DNA of 64,000 nt from Sphingomonas yabuuchiae (GTDB taxonomy: Bacteria > Pseudomonadota > Alphaproteobacteria > Sphingomonadales > Sphingomonadaceae), in contig NZ_JACHNX010000013.1 of assembly GCF_014199595.1 (NCBI RefSeq), forward strand, positions 1-64,000. The letters run 5' to 3'. The position numbers were made by a program, and so were the translations under genes. Within the stretch, counting starts at the first letter, position 1. Every line of letters starts with the position of its first letter. Of the stretch, positions 16,111 through 25,485 are shown one piece after another. The notes below the pieces were generated by a model, which made no database searches, was not told the DNA's origin, and saw nothing but the letters and a program-made list of their open reading frames with translations.

Positions 16111-17802
16111 TCAGAATGTTGCGTTGCCGAAAATGCGCGTGCAATAGGCGGAAAGCAGCTCGGGCCGGTCGGCCCGACCACGGTAGGCGATGTGACCATC
16201 AGGCCGGACTAGAACCACCACACCGTCGCTGATCCCGTAGGCGGCATGCGCTTCGTTATCGAGATCAGAGAGCACAAGCGCATCCTGCTCGCCCGCGACT
16301 GCCGTGCCCAGCACCAGCCTCGGCCTCACCCAGCTCCATGACCTGACGGCGGCGAAGGCCGCGCGTAGTTCCGGCAGCGCCTCCGCCTTGCGGCCATCGA
16401 AGCCGAGGAGTGCCCAGCCCCAGGTCCGGCCATCGGGATTGTAGAGATGCGCAAATAACGTCGTTGACGATCCGTCCGCCGCGATCACGCTGGCATCCGG
16501 CGCGCGCTCACCGGCCTTGACCGCATGGCGACTGACAAGATCGCCGATGCTGCCCAGATGATCCTCGCTGAGCGGGCTGTCGGGATAGGCGACCGTCAGT
16601 TGCTGGAGATCGGCGCTTCCCTGGATGAGCGTGCCGATGTTGGGCAGGAACCTGGCGGCGACGTCCATCGCGGCATCCTTGATCTTGCCGCGGTAGACGC
16701 TGTTTTGGAAGCCGCGCACCTGTTGCGCGTCGAGCCGGCGATGCTCTCCGCCCCGTTCCTCGTCATAGGAGTCAAGCAGTACCGGTCCGCCCTCACCTGC
16801 CAACAGCATCGCCAGTCGCCATGACACCCCGATCGCGTCGTGGAAGCCGGAATTCATGCCCTGCCCGCCTGCCGGCAGCGACAGGTGCCCGGCGTCGCCC
16901 ACGAGCAGCACGCGATCCTTGGCGTAATGCGCCGCGGCCCCGTGCTGAAACCGGCTGTGCGTCAGCCAGATCGGGTCGGTAAGCGTAAGGGTTTCGTCCT
17001 CGGTCACTTCGCGCGCAATGGCCTGCATCTCCTCCAGCGTAGGATCGCGATCGGGAATGCCGGTGTCGTCGGCAAGGAAGAACAGGCGGTGATAGCCACC
17101 CCACACTGGCAGCACCCCGCAAAATCCGCGTGGATAGTAGAAGAACCAGAGATGATCGAAATCCGTGGATCGCCGCCAGCTAAGCTTTGCGTCAATCTGC
17201 CGGTTCATGCAGTTCAGCAGCTTTTGCGGCTCGAACCCCAGGCCCAGTTCGCCGCGCACGAAGCCTTTCGATCCGTCCGCGCCGATCATGTAGCGGCAAT
17301 GCAGTGTCTGTTCGGGACCGGTTGCCGAGTCCTCGTCATCCTCGCTGACCGACGCGACCGTGAGCGTCACGCCGGCGTCGTCCTGTACGAAGCCTACCAG
17401 CTTCAGCCCGCGCCGGATGCGCGCGCCTTTGGTTTCGGCCTGCTCGCCTAGAGTTCGCTCGATCACATCCTGCCCGCTGTAGAGGACGGGACCATAGGGG
17501 CTGTCCACATCGGCGATGGCGACAGGATCGACCGGGCGGCCATTGAGCAAGGTATTGACGCGGGTGATGGCGAACGCGTTTTCAGCAATGGCGTCGCGCA
17601 CGCCGATGCTCGCGAGAAGCTCTTGCGGGCGAGCCCATAGATTGTTGGCTCGCGACCATTCCTTCACGTCGTGCCGCTGTTCGATCAGCAGACAATCGAC
17701 GCCGTGGTGAGCGAGTGCGCACGCCGTCGTCAGCCCGATCGGGCCACCCCCGACGATGATGACGTCGGCATCGAAGGCGCGTGGTGGGGTTGCGTCGGTC
17801 AT
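16111..17802 (-). CDS. FAD-dependent aromatic monooxygenase (PheA/MhpA-like)
   Basis: The protein has 563 residues. Features are the GGGPIG nucleotide motif near residue 18, 'RYMIGADGSKGFVR', and 'RVLLVGDAGHLSLPAGGQGMNSGFHDAIGVSWRLAMLLAG', the classical FAD motifs of phenol/3-hydroxyphenylpropionate hydroxylases. A C-terminal thioredoxin-like extension (about residues 420-560) is typical of this long subgroup. The start ATG at 17802 overlaps the stop of the MarR gene (ATGA), so both are translated from one message. It probably hydroxylates a phenolic or polycyclic compound. The longer upstream frame is an artefact over the MarR gene. Confidence 0.9.
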   Translation of the reverse strand: MTDATPPRAFDADVIIVGGGPIGLTTACALAHHGVDCLLIEQRHDVKEWSRANNLWARPQELLASIGVRDAIAENAFAITRVNTLLNGRPVDPVAIADVDSPYGPVLYSGQDVIERTLGEQAETKGARIRRGLKLVGFVQDDAGVTLTVASVSEDDEDSATGPEQTLHCRYMIGADGSKGFVRGELGLGFEPQKLLNCMNRQIDAKLSWRRSTDFDHLWFFYYPRGFCGVLPVWGGYHRLFFLADDTGIPDRDPTLEEMQAIAREVTEDETLTLTDPIWLTHSRFQHGAAAHYAKDRVLLVGDAGHLSLPAGGQGMNSGFHDAIGVSWRLAMLLAGEGGPVLLDSYDEERGGEHRRLDAQQVRGFQNSVYRGKIKDAAMDVAARFLPNIGTLIQGSADLQQLTVAYPDSPLSEDHLGSIGDLVSRHAVKAGERAPDASVIAADGSSTTLFAHLYNPDGRTWGWALLGFDGRKAEALPELRAAFAAVRSWSWVRPRLVLGTAVAGEQDALVLSDLDNEAHAAYGISDGVVVLVRPDGHIAYRGRADRPELLSAYCTRIFGNATF

Positions 17803-18293
17803 GCGAAATCCTCCGGCTGGATGGGTGTTGTCGCCGCGGACCGTGATGCGAAATAGTCGGTCATGGCGCCGTTCATCTCGCGCAGCACCGCGATGGCGAC
17901 GGCGAGGCGATCGGAGCCAACGCGATCGAGAATGGCAGCGTCGAGCGGAACGACCGCCTGCTCGGCCCCGGTCAGCGCCTCCCGCCCGGCGAGCGTGAGC
18001 ACGATCAGCTTGGCCCGCTGGTGGTGCGGATTGGCTTCCATCGTGACAAGGCCATGCCCGACCAGCAGATCGACGACGCGCTGCACCGCTTGGCGGGTCA
18101 GACCCATGTTTCGCGCGATGTGCGAGACGGGCAACGGTTGGGACGAATAGCCGAGAGCCCCAAGCACCTGCCACCAGGCGGTCGTCAGGCCGGCGGCTCG
18201 GACCAGCTCGTTCCCCGCGTCCACAAGGCGGCCGTTCGTCTCGAACACCGCAAGCGCGAGGTCCCGAACTGTCGGGACTCCATCATCAATCAT
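17799..18293 (-). CDS. MarR family transcriptional regulator
   Basis: The protein has 164 residues with a central winged helix ('VSHIARNMGLTRQAVQRVVDLLVGHGLVTMEANPHHQRAKLIVLT'). It is the first gene of a two-gene operon with the FAD monooxygenase, overlapping it by four bases. A palindrome directly upstream (18304-18316) is the likely autoregulatory operator. It is not closely similar to the MarR protein 3.5 kb away, so the two regulator/monooxygenase pairs probably arrived separately. Confidence 0.92.
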   Translation of the reverse strand: MIDDGVPTVRDLALAVFETNGRLVDAGNELVRAAGLTTAWWQVLGALGYSSQPLPVSHIARNMGLTRQAVQRVVDLLVGHGLVTMEANPHHQRAKLIVLTLAGREALTGAEQAVVPLDAAILDRVGSDRLAVAIAVLREMNGAMTDYFASRSAATTPIQPEDFA

Positions 18294-18303
18294 TGCATCA
18301 CCA

Positions 18304-18316
18304 TGTCATTATGACA
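18304..18316. promoter_or_regulatory. Candidate MarR operator
   Basis: TGTCATTATGACA is a 13-bp palindrome with perfect six-base arms around one central base, starting 11 bp before the ATG of the MarR/monooxygenase operon. The site would block transcription initiation when occupied. Confidence 0.6.
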
Positions 18317-18645
18317 GCATGTTGCGTAAATGGCTGTAGATCGAGGTTGTTCCCGCAAACCTGATCAATGCAGATTCAACAGCGGGTTGCCTTCAGTGCC
18401 AGCTTAGACCCTGACCCGGTTGTTTTTGAGTATACCCTCTGAGTCCCTACTCTGGCCGGTCCGATTTCCGCCCAAATGGAACATCAAAAATTCGGCTCGG
18501 ATTGGCCCTTTGGTCCACCTGGAGTCATAATTAAGGAAGACCAAAAGGCACCCTACCAAGCGGCACCGCAGAAGCTCCTTTGAGGATTGAAGCTCTGCGT
18601 CATGTTCGCTCGCAAGGCGGCGTCGGCGCGTTGCAGTTCACTGCT
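18317..18645. other. Intergenic sequence without a recognisable gene
   Basis: About 330 bp between the MarR operon and the second long repeat. It is less GC-rich than its surroundings. I see no start-plus-ribosome-site pair, no tRNA and no transposase fragment that I can support. Confidence 0.5.
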
Positions 18646-18960
18646 GGCGACTGTCCCACAAACGAAGGTTCAGAGGGACGGCATCGGCGACCTCAGGCTC
18701 CAGACGCCTCTCGATCCAGCCGTTTTCCCAAAACCGGTTTCCGATTACATTTTCACGAAACGGCTCGTCGGAGATGGAGAAACGGGACTGCTGCGAGAAG
18801 TTGAACGGCTGGCTCCGGGATGCCGCGCCGATCTGCTAAAACGGCAAACGATGGGTCGGTCTTGTTCGCCAGTTTGAGGCGGCGACGACCCACAACACGA
18901 CATTCAGCAATCATTTTGCACTCTCCGACTTCGGACGTCCATTCATGTTCTCCGACGCCT
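18646..18960. repeat. Long intergenic repeat, copy B
   Basis: This is the counterpart of the repeat at 13917-14250. Shared blocks include GGAGATGGAGAAACGGGA, GGATGCCGCGCCGATCTGC, and the TCCATTCATGTT core at 18937-18948. The order and orientation are the same in both copies. Divergence is considerable, so this is an old family or one spread from a third source. Confidence 0.6.
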
Positions 18961-19114
18961 CGACCAGCGATAGGGGAAATGGCGAGAAGTGGGACAAAGC
19001 CGTCCTTCCTGACCAACGCGCTAAACGTCGATCCCTGACAAGCGCCGACGTTCACGAATGTTCTATGGAGCCGCCTTGGCATTGCGATCGCAGGGTGTCG
19101 CAATGCAAGATTAT

Positions 19115-21514
19115 CTACCATTTGGTTCGAAGGGTAAGGCCGTAGGTCCGAGGATCGCCCAGCGTGGCGGTAACGGCGCCCGTGTTGTTGGCAGCCAGGG
19201 ACAGATAATAGGTGGAGTTCGCTATGTTCCGCCCCCAGAACTGGATGTCGTATCGGCCATCGTCGGCTCTGATCCCGAACCGGAGGTTGACCAGCGCATA
19301 AGCCGGGATATCGGAATAGCGGCTGAGGCTGGCGGTGCTGTTGCTTGAGGAGCGATAGCTATAATCCGAGCCCACATACACCTCGGCCTCGTGGCCGAAA
19401 TTTATCCCCAGCGGCGCGCGCACCTCGCCCCCGGCCGATGCGGCCCAGCGGGAGACGCCCGGCAGGCGCTGCCCGCTCAAATCGCATAATGTCCGTCCCG
19501 TGATCTCGATCGGGCACGGTGCGTTGGCATAGGATATGTAGCGGGCGTCGTCATAAGTGCTCGATCCGTACAATGTCAGCCACCGTGTCGGCGCGGCGCG
19601 CAGGTCCGCCTCGATGCCGCGGGTCCGTACCTTGGCGGCGTTGGTAAAGAAGCTGACGCCGTTGCGCTCGACGTCGACGATCGTCGTCTGATAGTCTTTG
19701 ACGTCGGTCCAGAAGGCCGCGACGTTCGCGGTGATACGACCGTCCGCCCAAGTCGTCTTGGCGCCGACCTCATAACTGTCGATCGTCTCGGGACGAATGA
19801 CGGGATTGGCGGCGAACTGTCCGGTGGTGGTGATGTTGGCCAGGTTCAGCCCGCCGAACTTGTTGCCCCGCGCATAGGTCACATAGGCGAGGACCGGCGC
19901 GGCGACCTTCCAGGACAGGGTCGCCTGGCCCGAGAGTCTCCCGGCTTCGGTCCGTGCGGTATAGAAATTCCGCACGCCATAACGGGTCCGGATCGCCTGG
20001 GCCGCCGCCTGTTGCGCCGCCGTCAGCCCGGCGAGCGATGCGCCGCTGGCGTCCTGATCGAAATAGCCGGCCTTGGTTTCATAGGTGTAGCGCAGGCCGG
20101 TCGTTAGATCGACGGCATCGGTGATATGCCAAATCGTCTGGGCGAAGGCGGCATAGCTGTCGGTGACGGGGCGCGAATGGCTGACGACATTATATCCGTT
20201 CAGCGCAGCGGCGCCGACGGCCGCATTGGTGGTCGGGAGCAGGAACCAGTCGGCGGCGCGGCGACCATAGCGGTTGACCGCCTCCGCCTCGATCGACTGA
20301 TAGAGATAATAAAGGCCCGCCACATAATCGACGCGCCGTGCGCCGTTGGAGGCGATGCGCAATTCTTGGCTCACCTGACGCTGCTCGTTGCTCTGGTGGA
20401 AATCGGCACCCGCGTCGATGCTGGTGCCGTCGCCGTCGTTATGGGGGTACCAGTCCCAGGCGCGGTAAGCGGTGACCGAGGTCAGCGTGGCGGGGCCGAT
20501 ATCCCAGTCGGTGGTGACGTTCACCCCATGCTGGTTCATGCGATAACGCGGATCGGCATCGGTGTCGGTCGTCCGCAGCCCCGGGTTCGCCGCGACCGGC
20601 GTATAGCCCAGCCGCGCGGACCGGTCATAATAGTTGTTCGGGAACAGCGCGCCGTTGTCGTAATTCCGAATGGCGCCCAGCAGTATGCTCCCGGCCGTGA
20701 AACTGCTCTGCCGTCCCCAATCGCCGATAATCCGCAAGGTCAGCGTGTCGGTAGGCTTGTAGAGCAGCTGGCCACGCAGGTTCAGGTCATGGAAATCCTG
20801 GCCGTATCGTCCGTCGAAGCGGTTGAGGGTAAAGCCATCGCGGTCGGTCTTCGACACGAACAGCCGCGCCGCCAGATGCTGCGACAACGGCCCGGAGACA
20901 TAGGCATGGAGCTGGCGGAAGCCGTAATTGCCCAGACTGGCATCGCCGCCCGCCTGCCAGTCGAAGGTCGGTTGCCGGGTCGTCACCACCACCGCGCCCG
21001 CCGAGGTGTTCTTGCCGAACAGCGTCCCCTGCGGCCCGCGCAACACCTCGATCCGTTCGAGATCGGCGAGATCGAACACCGTCTGGCCCGGCCGTGCGAG
21101 ATATACACCGTCCAGATAGACGCCGACCGCCGGTTCCAGCCCGTCATTATAGACCGCAACATTGTTGCCCAGGCCGCGAATATTGATGCTGGTGTTGCGC
21201 GGATTGGTGTTGGTGACGACCAGGCTGGGGGTCAGTTGCTGCAGGTCGCGCAGGTTGAAGGTGCGGGTAGATTCAATCTGCGCCGCGCCGAAGGCATTGA
21301 TGGCGATCGGTACGTCCTGGCTTCGTTCCGTCCGGCGGCGTGCGGTGACCAGAACATCCTCGCTCGCGCCGCTATCCGAGACCGCAGCGGTCGCGCCCCG
21401 GTCGTCGTCATGGGCGACCAGCGTCTCTTGAGCGGTGGCGGGCGCGGCGAGCAGGACCGCACCGGCGAGCCATAAGGCACGGCGAGGAAGGGCTGTCGAA
21501 ATCGGCATGGACAC
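19115..21514 (-). CDS. TonB-dependent receptor linked to a sulfatase
   Basis: The protein has 799 residues. A signal peptide (residues 1-29, ending PATAQ) is followed by the TonB-box-like DVLVTA. The plug has 'SINIRGLGNNVAVYNDGLEPAVGVYLDGVYLARPGQ' and 'ERIEVLRGPQGTLFGKNTSAGAVVVTTRQP'. The C-terminus 'TLGDPRTYGLTLRTKW' is the usual barrel end. The plug resembles the large sphingomonad receptor group with YLDGVYL rather than siderophore receptors. It faces a sulfatase/FGE operon across a 180-bp promoter region, so import of a sulfated organic compound or its product is the natural inference. Confidence 0.9.
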   Translation of the reverse strand: MSMPISTALPRRALWLAGAVLLAAPATAQETLVAHDDDRGATAAVSDSGASEDVLVTARRRTERSQDVPIAINAFGAAQIESTRTFNLRDLQQLTPSLVVTNTNPRNTSINIRGLGNNVAVYNDGLEPAVGVYLDGVYLARPGQTVFDLADLERIEVLRGPQGTLFGKNTSAGAVVVTTRQPTFDWQAGGDASLGNYGFRQLHAYVSGPLSQHLAARLFVSKTDRDGFTLNRFDGRYGQDFHDLNLRGQLLYKPTDTLTLRIIGDWGRQSSFTAGSILLGAIRNYDNGALFPNNYYDRSARLGYTPVAANPGLRTTDTDADPRYRMNQHGVNVTTDWDIGPATLTSVTAYRAWDWYPHNDGDGTSIDAGADFHQSNEQRQVSQELRIASNGARRVDYVAGLYYLYQSIEAEAVNRYGRRAADWFLLPTTNAAVGAAALNGYNVVSHSRPVTDSYAAFAQTIWHITDAVDLTTGLRYTYETKAGYFDQDASGASLAGLTAAQQAAAQAIRTRYGVRNFYTARTEAGRLSGQATLSWKVAAPVLAYVTYARGNKFGGLNLANITTTGQFAANPVIRPETIDSYEVGAKTTWADGRITANVAAFWTDVKDYQTTIVDVERNGVSFFTNAAKVRTRGIEADLRAAPTRWLTLYGSSTYDDARYISYANAPCPIEITGRTLCDLSGQRLPGVSRWAASAGGEVRAPLGINFGHEAEVYVGSDYSYRSSSNSTASLSRYSDIPAYALVNLRFGIRADDGRYDIQFWGRNIANSTYYLSLAANNTGAVTATLGDPRTYGLTLRTKW

Positions 21515-21695
21515 TCTCTCATGGCGGGGACGGACATGCGGCAGCGACCGCCCGCCTAGGGCTATGAAAGGACGTTCAGGAAACGAACGAAGTAATTCCT
21601 ATCGATCTAGTAGGCAAATTATCATTGTCGCGACGGCGCCAACCTTTATCACGAGCGTGCGGCTGCGCGCATGGTCGCCAACAATGGGAGCAAAC

Positions 21696-23468
21696 ATGAT
21701 CGGTGTGAGATTTCTGACGGCCGCCGCCTCGGCCCTGATCGCGGCCACGCCCGCTCTCGCCGCGCCGGCGGCCCCGGCCCCGCCTGCGAGCGAACCGCAA
21801 ACGGCGCCGAGGGATGCCCCCAATTTCCTGATCATCGTCGCCGACGATCTTGGTTGGTCGGACCTGGGCGCGTTCGGGGGCGAGATCGCGACGCCCAATC
21901 TCGACGCGCTGGCGCTTTCGGGGGTGCGCTTCACCGGGTTCCACACCGCGCCGACCTGTTCGCCCACCCGCTCGATGCTGATGAGCGGGGTCGACAATCA
22001 CGAAGCCGGGCTGGGCACGATGGCGGAACTGCTCGGCCCTGCGACGCTAGGTCTGCCCGGCTATGAGGGGTATTTGAACGACCGGGTCGCCTCCATTGCC
22101 GAACTGCTGCGCGCCGGTGGCTATGCGACCCTGATGGCGGGCAAATGGCATCTGGGCCTGACGCCCGAGCGCGAACCCGCCGCGCGGGGGTTCGAACACA
22201 GCTTCGCCCTGCTGCAGGGTCTGTCGAACCATTTCGGCGCGGACCAGAACGAGGCCTGGACCAAGGCGGGGCTGGCGCCGAGCTATCGCGACGACGGCAA
22301 GCCCGCCACCCTGCCCAAGGGGCAGTATTCGGCGGATTATTTCGCCGACCGGCTGATTGGCTATCTTGACGCATCGGCCAAGGCGGGGGATCGCCGCCCC
22401 TTCTTCGCCTATCTGCCCTTCACCGCTCCGCACTGGCCGCTCCAGGCGCCGGCGGAGACGATCGCCAAATATAGGGGCCGCTATAACGCAGGCTATGAAG
22501 CGCTGCGTGCCGAGCGACTGGCCCGGCAAAAGGCGCTGGGGCTGGTTCCGGCCGATGCCGTGCCGCACAGCCTCGAGCTGGCCAGGCCCTGGGCCTCGCT
22601 CAGCACCGACGAACGGGCCGTCGAGGCGCGCAAGATGGAAGTCTATGCCGCCATGGTCGACCGCATGGACCAGAATGTCGGCCGGGTGATCGCCGCGCTG
22701 AAGGCGCAAGGCCGCTATGACAACACGATCATCCTGTTCTTCGCCGATAACGGCCCGGAGGGGAATGTGATCGAAGCGCCGAGCCCCCGCTTCAAGGTCG
22801 GCTCGCCCGATGCCGCCCTGCCCCCGGCGCAGGCGCTGGGCATCGACAACAGCCTGGACAATATCGGCAAGCCGACCAGCTATGTCGGCTATGGTCCGGG
22901 CTGGGCCCAGGCCAATTCGGTGCCGTCCTGGCTGGTGAAGGGCTATACGACCGAGGGGGGCATCCGGGTGAGCGCCTTTGCGGCGGGGCGCGGTGTGACC
23001 GGCGGCGGGCGGATCGCCAACGCCAATCTGGACGTCCGCGACGTCGCGCCGACCTTGCTCGACTATGCAGGCCTGCGTCAGCCGAGCCAGTTCGCGGGCC
23101 ATGCCATCCTGCCCCATGAGGGGCACAGCCTTCGCCCCGTGCTGACCGCCAGCGCTGACCGCATCCGATCCGCCGACGAAACGCTCGGCTATGAACTCTT
23201 CTTCCGCCGGGCGCTTCGCCAGGGGGATTGGAAAATCGTCTTGCTGCCAAAGCCGACCAATCGCTACACGCGCGGTGGGGTCAGCACGGGGCGTTGGCAG
23301 CTTTTCAACGTTGCTAGCGATCCCGGCGAAACCAGGGATCTCGCGGCGGCCGAGCCCGCGCGGCTGGCCAGCCTCGTGGCGGCCTATGACCGCTATGCCA
23401 AGGCCAAGGGCGTGGTGCCGCTACCGGCCGATGCCGAGGCCGCGCCCGCACCGGCAGCCCGGCCATGA
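21696..23468 (+). CDS. Arylsulfatase family sulfatase (exported, formylglycine type)
   Basis: The protein has 590 residues from the ATG at 21696, which follows GGGAG and begins a signal peptide (to about residue 22). The sulfatase fold opens with 'NFLIIVADDLGWSDLGAFGGEIATPNLDALA', giving metal-binding Asp50/Asp51. Cys88 in CSPTR is the residue converted to formylglycine. 'AGKWHLG' and 'FADNGPEG' supply further active-site residues. It would remove sulfate from an organic sulfate in the periplasm. The frame extends upstream to 21435 but that part is antisense to the receptor. Its stop overlaps the start of the FGE gene (ATGA). Confidence 0.93.
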   Translation: MIGVRFLTAAASALIAATPALAAPAAPAPPASEPQTAPRDAPNFLIIVADDLGWSDLGAFGGEIATPNLDALALSGVRFTGFHTAPTCSPTRSMLMSGVDNHEAGLGTMAELLGPATLGLPGYEGYLNDRVASIAELLRAGGYATLMAGKWHLGLTPEREPAARGFEHSFALLQGLSNHFGADQNEAWTKAGLAPSYRDDGKPATLPKGQYSADYFADRLIGYLDASAKAGDRRPFFAYLPFTAPHWPLQAPAETIAKYRGRYNAGYEALRAERLARQKALGLVPADAVPHSLELARPWASLSTDERAVEARKMEVYAAMVDRMDQNVGRVIAALKAQGRYDNTIILFFADNGPEGNVIEAPSPRFKVGSPDAALPPAQALGIDNSLDNIGKPTSYVGYGPGWAQANSVPSWLVKGYTTEGGIRVSAFAAGRGVTGGGRIANANLDVRDVAPTLLDYAGLRQPSQFAGHAILPHEGHSLRPVLTASADRIRSADETLGYELFFRRALRQGDWKIVLLPKPTNRYTRGGVSTGRWQLFNVASDPGETRDLAAAEPARLASLVAAYDRYAKAKGVVPLPADAEAAPAPAARP

Positions 23469-24328
23469 GGATCGGGGCGGCGCTGCTCCTGGCGCTGGCC
23501 GCATCCGGCGCGTTGGGCGCGCGAGCTGCGCCGCCTGGGAATCGCTGTCTTGCGAAGGATGCCGTCGTCACTATCGCCGAGGGCATCGTCCTGCTGGGCG
23601 AGGATGGCCCGGATCGACCTGGACAGCCGGTCCGCGTGGCGGCATTCCGGATCGACGCGCATGAGGTGACCAGCCGCCAGTTCGCGACCTTCGTGGCATC
23701 AACCGGCTATCGAACACGAGCCGAACGCCAGGGCGCGTCCGCGCTTTTCGTCGCGCCGACCGAACCGGCTTCCCTCGACAATGCCGCGCGCTGGTGGCGG
23801 TGGAGGAAGGGCGCGGATTGGCGGCACCCCAAGGGCCCCGGCAGTGACCTGACCGGCCGGATGGACGAGCCGGTCGTCCATGTCGATCGCGACGACGCCG
23901 CCGCCTATGCCCGTTGGGCCGGCGGGGCGCTGCCCACCACCGAACAATGGGAGCGAGCGGCGCGCGGCGATCAGAACGCCACCCGCGACCCGCTCGACTG
24001 GGCATTCGATCACGGCAAGCCCAGGGCCAATGTCTGGGAAGGCGTCTTCCCCATGCGGGACACCGCCGACGACGGCTATGCCGGGATCGCGCCGGTGGGG
24101 TGCTTCGAGGCGAACGACCTGGGGCTTTACGACATGGTCGGGAATGTCTGGGAATGGGTCGCAGGCGATCAGAATGTCGGCTTGGTCAAGGGCGGCAGCT
24201 ATCTATGCGCGATGAATTACTGCGCCAATTTTCGACCGGCCGCCTATCAGGCACAGGAACACGATCTTCCAACTTCACACATTGGGTTTCGCGTCGCTTA
24301 TCCTATCGAAGGTCCGCAGCTCAGGTAG
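23465..24328 (+). CDS. Formylglycine-generating-enzyme (SUMF1) family protein with signal peptide
   Basis: The protein has 287 residues. The FGE-sulfatase domain spans about residues 35-280: 'FRIDAHEVTSRQFATFVASTGY', 'PTTEQWERAARG', 'DMVGNVWEWVAGD' and 'GGSYLCAMNYCANFRPAA'. The last supplies Cys248 and Cys253 at the spacing of the catalytic, copper-binding pair of true FGEs. It would oxidise the sulfatase cysteine to formylglycine. The first 22 residues look like a Sec signal peptide, which is unusual because bacterial FGEs are normally taken to act in the cytoplasm before export. It is translationally coupled to the sulfatase. Confidence 0.88.
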   Translation: MRIGAALLLALAASGALGARAAPPGNRCLAKDAVVTIAEGIVLLGEDGPDRPGQPVRVAAFRIDAHEVTSRQFATFVASTGYRTRAERQGASALFVAPTEPASLDNAARWWRWRKGADWRHPKGPGSDLTGRMDEPVVHVDRDDAAAYARWAGGALPTTEQWERAARGDQNATRDPLDWAFDHGKPRANVWEGVFPMRDTADDGYAGIAPVGCFEANDLGLYDMVGNVWEWVAGDQNVGLVKGGSYLCAMNYCANFRPAAYQAQEHDLPTSHIGFRVAYPIEGPQLR

Positions 24329-24349
24329 TCTTTGCGCTAATATAACCCA

Positions 24350-24420
24350 TTCCCGGTCATTCACTGCCAGTTTCCACTTTCCCAATTTCTACCATTCATT
24401 CACTTTGGCCGCCGGGTAAG
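24350..24420. repeat. Intergenic repeat with CATTCATTCA core
   Basis: CCCGGTCATTCACTGCCAG precedes TTTCCCAATTTCT and CCATTCATTCACTTTGGCCG (24392-24411). This is the same series as in the other intergenic copies, right after the FGE stop codon. Confidence 0.5.
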
Positions 24421-24944
24421 CCAAAGACGCGAGCCGTGCTCCCATCGGTTGGTGTCTGCGTCTGCTGCTCAAGTCCCCGGCTCAAACGGATAAGCTGAGA
24501 TACGGCCAACTGTGCACACGTGCTATTGTGCATGGCTGTACCTACGCCACGATCGGCGGGGAGACCGTGCCTGCTGACCTGAGATCAGCCATTCGCATCC
24601 CGATGCCCGCCCGACAATATCCGATATTCATTCCATTCCGGGTCAAAATCGAAGTTGCGGTCATCGCTAGCTGACCCACCTCAACAGGATGGCTCCGAAA
24701 CGATTGATAGATAGAAATATCAGCCTGAATGGGTGAGCAAGGGCTGTGTTTTTGCTCGGAGGCAAGCGTCCAATTATGATGATATCAAAGCCCTATCGTC
24801 ATACCTGTATCATTTTTGGTTCATGTTAGGTTTTTAATCGGAGATTTAACAAACAATCGGCACCGGTAAGCAGATTTTAGAAACGATATCGTATGCAATC
24901 GGTTGTGAGCGTCGCCTTATAGGAAAAACCTGAAGGACGCTGAC
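24421..24944. other. Intergenic region upstream of the 24945 gene
   Basis: This is about 520 bp of lower-GC sequence. I see no gene in it. The promoter for the following gene must lie here, but I cannot point to a clear -35/-10 pair or EcfG-type site. Confidence 0.4.
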
Positions 24945-25403
24945 ATGAGCAATACGGTTGAGCTGACTGGTACCGTCGAAGATGTTTTCGCCCACCGCTT
25001 CACGCTGAAGACGGACGAGGGCAACAAGCTGGTCGATCTGGGACCGGGTGGTGAACGCGCACTGGACCTGTCGGCTGGTCAAACGATCAGCGTGAAGGGG
25101 GTGGATAAGCCCGCCGAGTTCAAGGCGAAGGAAATCCGTATCGCCGGGGCTGAGTGGCAGGCCGTCAAGGCCGACAAGAAGCATCAGCCCAAACCGCCCC
25201 ATGACAAGGGCGATGCGCATGGCGAGGATACGGAGCTAACCGACGAATATGTCACCAGGCTGCTCGACGAGGAAGGCTATAGCGACCATGCCGAGCGGAC
25301 CCGCAAGCCCAAGCATGTCGAGGTCATGGCGACCAAGGACGGCCAGCGTCACAAGGTGCATGTACGCAAGGATGGCGTGAAGAAGGTCGAGTTGGTCGAC
25401 TGA
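24945..25403 (+). CDS. Small charged protein of unknown function (OB-fold-like N-terminus)
   Basis: The protein has 152 residues, no signal peptide and no membrane segment. Residues 1-70 form a beta-rich stretch ('VELTGTVEDVFAHRFTLKTDEGNKLVDL') of the kind seen in small OB-fold domains. Residues 75-95 are a Lys/His/Asp linker. The C-terminal 60 residues ('TDEYVTRLLDEEGYSDHAERTRKPKHVEVMATKDGQRHKVHV') contain a PepSY-like 'VEVMATKDGQRHKV' strand pair. The protein is hydrophilic and Lys-rich. I recognise no named family. A strong terminator follows, so it is probably monocistronic. Confidence 0.75.
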   Translation: MSNTVELTGTVEDVFAHRFTLKTDEGNKLVDLGPGGERALDLSAGQTISVKGVDKPAEFKAKEIRIAGAEWQAVKADKKHQPKPPHDKGDAHGEDTELTDEYVTRLLDEEGYSDHAERTRKPKHVEVMATKDGQRHKVHVRKDGVKKVELVD

Positions 25404-25412
25404 TCCCTCTTG

Positions 25413-25444
25413 CCGCTCCCGGCGAATGGATGCGCCGGGAGCGG
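25413..25444 (+). terminator. Rho-independent-type hairpin
   Basis: CCGCTCCCGGCG (25413-25424) pairs perfectly with CGCCGGGAGCGG (25433-25444) across an 8-base loop, 10 bp after the stop codon at 25403. No long T run follows. Confidence 0.7.
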
Positions 25445-25485
25445 TCCCCACTTAGACCATGTGACAGCCAAACAGGGGGCGTGCC

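Noticed and set aside
18580..18877. Short overlapping frames in the long repeat
   Set aside because: They arise from the repeated DNA (copies A and B code for different peptides) and have no conserved protein sequence.
20126..21475. 449-codon plus-strand frame
   Set aside because: It lies wholly antisense within the sulfatase-linked TonB receptor and shows only the biased composition of a mirror frame.
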